From Steinernema hermaphroditum (Eukaryota > Nematoda > Chromadorea > Rhabditida > Steinernematidae), in contig CM059621.1 in the NCBI GenBank assembly GCA_030435675.1, forward strand, positions 10,788,001 through 10,852,000: a stretch of DNA of 64,000 nucleotides, given 5' to 3'. The first letter of the stretch is position 1; the number at the start of each line of letters is the position of its first letter. Both the position numbers and the translations under genes were made by a program. Positions 57,399 to 64,000 of the stretch are shown in pieces. A model generated the notes under the pieces. It searched no databases. It was not told where the DNA came from and worked only from the letters and a program-made list of their open reading frames with translations.

Positions 57399-58224
57399 CG
57401 TGCATTTCGGCTTCATGGAGAGCCCCTCTTTGTACGGTGTTTCGAAAGCCCGTACCGCCGTCCCAGTTGTATCCAAATTGCACATAGAATTCGTGCGCAC
57501 CCCTAAGATTTGAACAGCACGCGAACTCCTTCAACACGGCAGCAGCGTTCTCATTAATCCAAATCTAATTACTCCGAGGGGAAAACTCTTATTAGGCGCC
57601 GAGACCACACACGATCTGCTTTCCGCTAATTTCACTCTGCTTTTTTCCTGTGCATACGGAGAGCGTGACATGTATGAAGAAGGAACTCGTGCAATTTCGG
57701 CCAGAGCAATTATGAGGACAGTGTTGTTTCCTGTTTGCATGCAAAGCAATTCCCGAAACTCTAATCGCTTTTGCAAAGCCCGATTCCAGAATCCCTCGAA
57801 GAGGCAAGGTCAAATCCAGGTCTTTCGGACGACCCTCGAGAGCGGAGGCCGAAGCGGAGCCATCGTTTCGGTCGTATCGTTCAATTAATATTCAAATTAA
57901 GCGCCACGACCTGAGTGCGTCCCATCAGAGGGTCGTATAATCAAGTCGGAACGGATTAACATTACGGTCGATCGGCGGACAGACCTAATTATCGAGCTTC
58001 GGCTCTCGAGACCTGCAGCCGTTCGGCGATAATCAGGTGGGAGGGCCGCTAAGCGTCCGTACAAAGCCGGCACCGTGACCGTCCACGGCGCTAATTGTGG
58101 CGAACACGCCTGACGACAGGTGGCGTGCGGACTCGTCTTCCGTGGCCCCTTTCCCCTTTTTTCGCCGTTACCCTCCGGCGCGCGGCCCATCGATCCTCCA
58201 TTTCGAACCTTTCAGGTCGGCATC
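57399..58224. other. Promoter-side intergenic region of the ZP gene
   Basis: About 800 bases without a gene; base composition shifts from AT-rich to GC-rich towards the ZP gene. ACCTTTCAG just before the ATG (ending at 58215) is a likely trans-splice acceptor. Confidence 0.45.
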
Positions 58225-59911
58225 ATGGCGCCCTCCAGCCTCTCCTTCCTTCTTCTCTTCTGCTCCTTCTCGGCTTTTGTATTCGGCGACGGTTTCGGTG
58301 AGTGCTGGGGTCACACAGGCGCTAATTGGGCTCTTTGTTTTGCAGTGGAGGAGGTTGCCTGCAGCGCCGACTCACTTACCGTAGTCCTGAACCGCTCGGA
58401 CCCCGACCTCACCCGCTGGCTCTCCAACTCCAAAAGCCAGCCGATGGTCTACGTGAAGGGCCACAAATCCAACGCGAAGTGCGGAGCGCCGCTGCGGGTC
58501 GAAGGCGGCAACCTTAGCTACAACCTAACCATCCCCTATGGCCACGAGTGCGACGTCCTCTTGGCGGACCTGGTGAGTCTCCCCCCGCATAATCGGCGGA
58601 AGATGGGCATTTGTCAAATGCCGACGGGTAACTCGGTCCGTCTTTCGGCCACCGACCGCAATTAGGCCTGCACGCTAATCCCGCTCACCTGGACCCCATT
58701 CAGCACTCTTCCAGATGTTTCCTGCTAGCAGAGATGACCTTCAGCGAAAGGGAAACGTGCAGCCATAAAACGATCCTTTAGGAGCCGAGTTACCGCACGG
58801 CGGAGACGACCATCGCCCTCGAGGACATCACCGAGACGGACTACCGTAAGACGATCCGCGTGAACCACGTCTTCTGCCTCTATCAGCGCTCCGTGCAGAC
58901 CATCCGATTCAACGACATCCAAACGTAAGGAGAGAGGAGGGAGCACTGAACGGGCGTTCTTCAGGCAGCAGCTGCCCGACGGTTCCACCGGAGGCAAGCC
59001 GAAGGCGAAGGTCGAGATGGTCTTCAAGAGCCTCGACGGAAGAGATCTCCGCACGGCCAAGATGGGCGACATGGTCGAGTTCTACGTCGCCCTCTCGCCT
59101 GACAGTGAGTGTTGCTGTGCCCGTGCCCTCTGAGACGGCTGTTCAGATGCGTACAAGGGCATCACCCCCAAGGAGTGCATGTTCTCCGACCGCGAGGACA
59201 TGCTGGCGCCCGAGGCGAAGAGGGTCACCTTCGTGTCGAGCAACTGCCCCGTCCGCGAGATGAACGACATCATCGACCCGCTGGCCAACGTCAACGAGGA
59301 GATCTACTTCTCCAAGTTCCGCACCTTCCGCTTCGGCAACCAGTCGACCATCTTCGCGCACTGCACCGTCGAGGTGTGCCTTAACAACGAGGAGTGCACG
59401 CGCAAGTGCTTCAAGAAGGTCAGCAACTCATCTCTCAACGCCGCCGCCCTCCGCCGCTTCCGCCGTAGTGCCTCCGGCCTGCACGACCCCGACGCGCCCC
59501 GTTTTAGCGAGATCAAAATCACGAAGCCCTTCGACATCCTCGACAGCGAAGAGGTCAAACAAGGTACCTGCGCCGCCCCCTACAGTTCTAACGTCCCTTC
59601 CAGTGGCCATGTCCAGCTCCTCCGTGGAACAATGCCTCCTCTCCCCCGACGCCATCTCGCGTCCCATCCTCGTCCTCATCGCCGTCCTCGCCCTCGTTGC
59701 TACCGTATCCCTCGTTTTCGCTGTCGTCCTCTCCCGCAAGCTTCGAGCCGAGCGCAAGCTCACCGACGTCGCCTGCGGCTACGGTGGCTACTACGGTAAC
59801 GCCTACAGTACGACAATGGCTCCGGCCCTTGCCCGCCACTACAGTACCGCCTCGCTTGGCTACTACGACAAAGCCAACTGGCCTACCGCATCCCCCACTG
59901 GTCGCCGATGA
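58225..59911 (+). CDS. ZP-domain transmembrane protein (cuticlin-like), 435 aa
   Basis: Apical-surface or cuticle matrix protein. Six exons (58225-58297, 58346-58572, 58782-58924, 58965-59104, 59147-59563, 59604-59911); introns 40-48 nt except a 209-nt second. Signal peptide at 1-22. The ZP module covers about 29-270 with its cysteines in the usual order (EEVACSADSL, SNAKCGAPLRV, HVFCLYQRSV, PKECMFSD, SSNCPVREM, HCTVEVCLNNEECTRKCF). A furin-type site ALRRFRRSASG lies near residue 296, one transmembrane helix at about 354-379 (PILVLIAVLALVATVSLVFA), and the cytosolic tail is Tyr/Gly/Ser-rich. This is the standard worm ZP layout: cleavage releases the ZP part, which polymerises. Which family member it is (cutl, dyf-7 or other) cannot be said by eye. 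Confidence 0.9.
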
Positions 59912-59989
59912 CCGTCGGACCACACACGTCGCACACACCCAAAATATGGAGTGCACCTCTAATTTATTTATTTGTTGTTGAGCGTTACG

Positions 59990-59995
59990 AATAAA
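59990..59995 (+). terminator. Polyadenylation signal of the ZP gene
   Basis: AATAAA 79 nt after the TGA stop and 113 nt before the FOXRED1 ATG. Confidence 0.7.
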
Positions 59996-60107
59996 GTGCT
60001 GATCAGGGTTTTCGCAGCGTTTTGCCTGATTTCTATGCGGGGCGTACTGTCATCAAACTTCGAAGTGCGGATTCCAGGAATCTCGCAGATCGTCTCTCAC
60101 TCCGAAA

Positions 60108-61949
60108 ATGGAGCGGATTCGCGCGCCTCTGGTCCGCTTAGCCGTACAGAAGCGCCTTTTGCACACGACTAACGTCCTCGGCTGGCAGAAGTACGAGAAC
60201 GAGCGCCACTTCGAGCCTGGAGAGGACGTGCCGAAGCGCGTGTGGCACGGACTGACCTACGACTTTCGCCGATGGAAGAGAAGATTCAACGAGGTATGCG
60301 GGATGTGATAACTCTCTCGGTTATCATGAGTTTCAGGCGAAGTACGACGCTTTCCGGAGACGAAATCCAATAGCTCACGCCAAAAGAGGCGTCCACGATT
60401 ACGAGCTCCTCCCGTATCAGTCCGAAGTTGTGATTATCGGTGGAGGGCTGACGGGATCGGCGACGGCCTTCTGGATCAAACAGCGTTTCCGGGATGAGGA
60501 CTTCAGAGTAACCGTTGTCGAGAACACCGACCATTTCGCTGACACCTCGACGATGCTCTCCACTGGCGCCATTTCGCAGCAGTTCTCTGTCCCGGAGCAC
60601 ATCGAGATGTCGCTCTTTACTGCGGAATTCCTCCGGCACGCAGGCGAACACCTTCGGATTTTAGGTAACTTCTAGCTTTATTTTCGGCGCTAGCATCTTC
60701 TTGCAGATAACGATCCACCCGACATAAACGTCCTTCCTCTCGGTTTCATGCATCTGGCGAGAAACGATAGAGAGGCCGAGAAGCTGCGAGAGAGTTGGAA
60801 GCTGCAAATGTATGTTCAATCTGTTCAACGATGCTCTTAAATTGATGCGTCTTCAGCGAAAAAGGAGCCCGTGTGGCCTACCTCACACAGTCAGAACTGA
60901 TGGAGAAGTTCCCGTTCATGAATTTCGAAGGCATTCAAACCGGTACTTATGGTTTGGAGAACGAGGGAGTCATTGACGCTTGGCAGCTGCTGGCTGCGAT
61001 CCGCGAGAAGAACATTACTCTGGGGGTGAACTACGTAAAGGGCGAAGTTGAAGGCTTCCATTTCGAGCGCAGTCGCGAAGCCAGTGAAGTCCACGGATTC
61101 TACGACGACGAAGAGGCAGATGACGTCAAATTGATCAAGCAGAGGCTTTGGGGAGTCATCGTACGTCCTCTGCGTAAGCCCGCTCTTAATTTTGTTAACG
61201 TAGGTGCGTCCCCAAATGGCTGGAGCATCGGCTCGTCCCATCAGATGCCACATGGTTGTGAACGCGGCGGGTCCGTGGAGTGGGAAGATCGCAGAATTGG
61301 CCGGAATCGGTAAAGTGAATTTATATAGCGAAAGTTAACTTCTGTTTTCAGGTAAGGGAAAGGGTACCCTTAGCGTTCCGATCCCTATTGTACCGAGAAA
61401 GCGAATGGCTTTCATCGTCAACGCTCCTGACGTTCCCGCCATTGACATGCCGGCCCTTGTTGACCCTTCGGGAGTGTACTGTAGACCCGATAGTGTAGGA
61501 CACAACTTCGTTTGCGGAAAGCACCCTACGAAAGAAGAAGATGCCGCGATTGACCACTCGAATCTGGACGTCGATTACGACTACTTCTACGACAAGATCT
61601 GGCCTGTTCTCGTGGAGCGAGTTCCCTCTTTTAAAAACTTAAAGGTGAAGTTGTTTTTCTGTTGTGCATTTGTTGATGTTTTGATTTGTTTCAGATTGTG
61701 AACGCCTGGGCAGGGTACGAGGATGTAAATACGTTTGATGACTCGCCCGTGATCGGCGAACATTTGCTCTATAATAACTTTCACACGATGTCCGGGTTCG
61801 GGAACTTCGGCATCCAGCATTCAATCTCTGTGGGGCGAGCCTTCGCGGAGCGGATCTTCGACGGTGCTTACACTTCCATAAATCTGCGCAAATTCGACAT
61901 GAGAAGAATAATGGCCGGTTCGAAAATCGAAGAGCCGCTCAGGTATTGA
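60108..61949 (+). CDS. FOXRED1-like FAD-dependent oxidoreductase, mitochondrial
   Basis: FOXRED1 is a mitochondrial flavoprotein needed to assemble respiratory complex I. Seven exons (60108-60293, 60337-60664, 60707-60809, 60857-61160, 61204-61309, 61352-61644, 61695-61949) with introns of 42-50 nt give 524 residues, near the family length. The N-terminus (MERIRAPLVRLAVQKRLLHT) is a good mitochondrial targeting peptide. The dinucleotide-binding fingerprint is VVIIGGGLTGSATAFWI at about 91-107; a second conserved segment is CHMVVNAAGPWSGKIAELAG. NAWAGYEDVNTFDDSPVIGE and TMSGFGNFGIQHSISVGRA near the end match the C-terminal FAD-binding block of the DAO superfamily. All motifs are intact. It lies 197 bp behind the ZP gene on the same strand; acceptors (TTCCAG, CTCGCAG) precede its ATG. 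Confidence 0.92.
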
Positions 61950-63733
61950 ATCGGTGGCTAATTGTTCTATTGTTTGTTGGCTTGTTGAATTCTTGATAAA
62001 CTGAATAGGGTCATCCTTTTAGGGAATAATTTTCGGTCTGAGGGTAAGTTGGCGGCCGGGATATCGTTAGGCGCACGCGTCGTCTACAGCCTCCGCTAGT
62101 CATCATGTCGCAGAATCTATCAGCAGCCGACTGGAGTATACCAGAGCCGCGCTCGCACTCGCCGTTCCAGTCCAGCATTGTTGACATTCACGACGTATTC
62201 GATTTGTGGCGGCGTCGCCGGCGACACGCAACAAGGAATCGATCGCCAAGAAGAGGGGCGAGTGAGGTCCTCGCAGCCTGAGGAGCAGAGAGCTTGCTAG
62301 AAGCGTCGGGGGGCTGCACCGACCCGTTTGGATGATTTCGGCGGGCCGGCGAGTTGCCTCCCCAGTTGTCGTTGCGTGTGCGACGCTCTTTTCGCTGTGT
62401 TCCAATGCAGTGGGCCGAATTCCGTGTATCTGCGTTGTTTTGCGGAGAATTTGCATATCCGAGATGAGCGAGCTTGTTCGAATTCCCCGCCGTCTGCGCG
62501 CGAGGTGTGCGTCAGCGTGCTGCGCGGAATATTCAAAAAATTTATGCTTAATGGAGAGAGAATGCTATAAAACATTCACGGGCTCCGACCAGAACCAGCC
62601 GAGGCTGGCTCGCCGAGGAGCTCCGGCCGAGTGACAAGGAGCGGGCTGATCGCGGACAGCTGCTCGTGGGCTGCGAGCTGACGATCGAGCCAGCTGTCAC
62701 GACCGGCAGCCTCTAATGGATCGCGATGGGTCCCGTTTTGGCGCGTTTCCTTCCGCGACGACTTCCGGCGGCAGTCCGATCGGTGACTTTCAGGTCCATT
62801 TGCATCCCGACACAATCAGGAGCGGCTCCTCAGCGAACGACGCCGAAGCTGCCGAAGACGCGGAGATCATCGCCGAATTCCCGAAGATCGATCGAGACGG
62901 AGATGAAACGCTGTGGCGCCGTCTTGTAGCCGATTTGCTGCTCTAGGTGAGTTCCATTCCGTGGGCCAACTTTCGTTCAATTGCGTGATTAAAACATTCC
63001 GTAAAAGGCGGAAGCTTACGTACGCCGCCGTCGATGTTTCCCCGCGGCCGCGCTCTCTTTCAGCTGCCTTTTGCTTTCCGTGATTCAGAGCCAATTGCAT
63101 TATGAGTGTCGGGAAGGTTTGATTCCCTCCATAAGACACTGGCGCTCCTTCCGCTACTGTAGCGTACCGTACGTGTCGGGGGGCTCCGAATTCAGGAGGC
63201 CAGGTTTGCTCCATGCTCCATTTTGACTACCCACGGTGGAAACAGATGCATAGCAAATGGCGATTATCGATTTCTCCGCTTACTTCTTCGTCTTCCTCTT
63301 CTGATGGGAAGGAGAGAGTACGCGGCCGCGTGATTCCACAATCACCCATTTTCTAAATCCGTACCTGCTCTGGGTCGCGGCCCCGTAAGAGTTTTGGCGC
63401 CCTACTGACGTCACAGGTCAGATTCTGCGGAAAGCGAAGTGACAAACTCGATCGCGCCGCGACTTCTGCGATTGGGCGTTAAGTAGCCGCCCCCTGAGAG
63501 TGTTGTCGGATTAGGCGAGATCATTCCCATAAACATCTCGTCGACGCCGCTAATGAGACCATTTACTCCACTCTTACTTATCGCATCATTCTCGCGCTTC
63601 CGGCGACGATCCTCCCCTCGTTCGCCCGCCTGACTCCCGCAAGCCGCGCACCCGCCCCGTGCCCCGGCCTCCAGGCAGGTAGGTTCGTGGCAGTCGTGCC
63701 TCCTCCGGAAGCGAGCGATCACTTCCGAGTCCG
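61950..63733. other. Intergenic region, GC-rich to the right
   Basis: About 1.8 kb. A 76-codon frame from ATG 62716 to TAG 62944-62946 has plausible codons (it ends TLWRRLVADLLL) and is followed at once by GTGAGTTCC, a good donor. It could be a small gene, an upstream frame or an exon read in the wrong frame; I do not call it. Otherwise no feature was seen. Confidence 0.4.
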
Positions 63734-64000
63734 ATGGCCGACGACGCTCCATCCCCTTCCGGCGCCGTCTTCAACGACGCTGATTCGCGTCTCCGGGCGC
63801 TCCGTAAACTTTCGGGAAATGTTAATTGCGCGTGCTTATCTCTTTGTTTGTTTCGCCGAGTGCCTCTGGATTCCCGCGCCATCGTGATTTGCCCCTTTCA
63901 GGCGGCCCCTGACAGACTCAACCGAAGTTTCGCCGTCCAGCGCGCAGCGAATCCGAAAACGTCGTTTTCGACGACGCCAGAAGCAGCCCCAGCCGAACGC
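63734..64000 (+). CDS. 5' end of an unknown gene, cut by the window edge
   Basis: Probable first two exons: 63734-63820, beginning MADDAPSPSGAVFNDADSRL, and 63902 onward, reading AAPDRLNRSFAVQRAANPKT and still open at the last base. The join uses a GTTAAT donor and a CCTTTCAG acceptor with an 81-nt intron in phase 0. Reading straight through also stays open, so the intron is inferred from the acceptor and from the improved protein sequence. Ser/Ala/Pro-rich and basic; no domain can be named from 62 residues. Confidence 0.45.
   Translation, partial: MADDAPSPSGAVFNDADSRLRALRKLSGNVNCACLSLCLFRRVPLDSRAIVICPFQAAPDRLNRSFAVQRAANPKTSFSTTPEAAPAER

Noticed and set aside
41052..58224. Autonomous transposon or retrovirus-like genes in the desert
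   Set aside because: No reverse-transcriptase, integrase or transposase-like frame was recognised; only the non-coding MITE and short repeats are supported.
1..64000. tRNA, rRNA, spliced-leader RNA, well-known worm microRNAs, CRISPR arrays
   Set aside because: I looked for B-box, spliced-leader and let-7/lin-4-type sequences and saw none; a covariance-model search would be needed to be sure.

Overview
This 64 kb window is nuclear DNA of an animal, almost certainly a nematode. The genes are broken by many tiny GT-AG introns, most of them 40-50 nt and often ending TTTCAG or TTTAG. The gene content points the same way: three Pi-class glutathione S-transferases ending in the NGNGKQ-type tail of worm GSTs, a Warthog-type hedgehog-related protein with a self-splicing Hint domain (a nematode-typical family), a PAN/Apple mucin-like protein, a ZP-domain transmembrane protein, and ordinary eukaryotic housekeeping genes (PTPA, MED17, FOXRED1). 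Several start codons lie just downstream of a good 3' splice site, as expected for trans-spliced worm mRNAs. The species is not identifiable by eye. All exon models were built by hand from frame, splice phase and protein similarity.

Layout. 1-1514: no gene seen. 1515-5099: three tandem GST genes on +. 5270-6634 (-): coiled-coil tail-anchored protein. 7149-9098 (+): Warthog/Hint protein, with a 65-aa small gene opposite its 3' end. 9.4-11.8 kb: intergenic, pyrimidine-rich. 11779-15465 (+): secreted protein with five PAN domains. 15927-17138 (-): five-finger C2H2 protein. 18282-19505 (+): PTPA. 19878-20165 (+): 81-aa single-pass membrane protein. 20526-26948 (-): three spliced genes of unknown function, the largest carrying taperin/phostensin-like short motifs. 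28283-28894 (-): possible 113-aa gene. 28.9-32.7 kb: intergenic. 32672-33505 (+): unknown membrane-anchored protein, followed 300 bp later by MED17 (33805-36108, +). 36596-37841 (+): secreted vWA protein, followed 152 bp later by a second tail-anchored coiled-coil protein (37993-38763). 39806-41051 (-): three-finger C2H2 protein. 41.1-58.2 kb: a 17 kb AT-rich gene desert with a Harbinger-like foldback MITE, short direct repeats and an exon-like relic. 58225-59911 (+): ZP-domain protein, followed 197 bp later by FOXRED1 (60108-61949). 63734-64000 (+): probable 5' end of a gene cut by the window edge.

How the genes fit together. The Warthog, PAN, vWA and ZP genes all encode proteins of the secretory route that fit the apical matrix or cuticle, though they are scattered rather than in one operon. 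The GST array is a detoxification cluster. Three same-strand pairs with short gaps (unknown/MED17, vWA/coiled-coil, ZP/FOXRED1) look operon-like. The most striking non-gene signal is the palindromic heptamer TACNGTA, strongly over-represented in introns, intergenic DNA and even exons. I found no tRNA, rRNA, CRISPR, viral or toxin gene.
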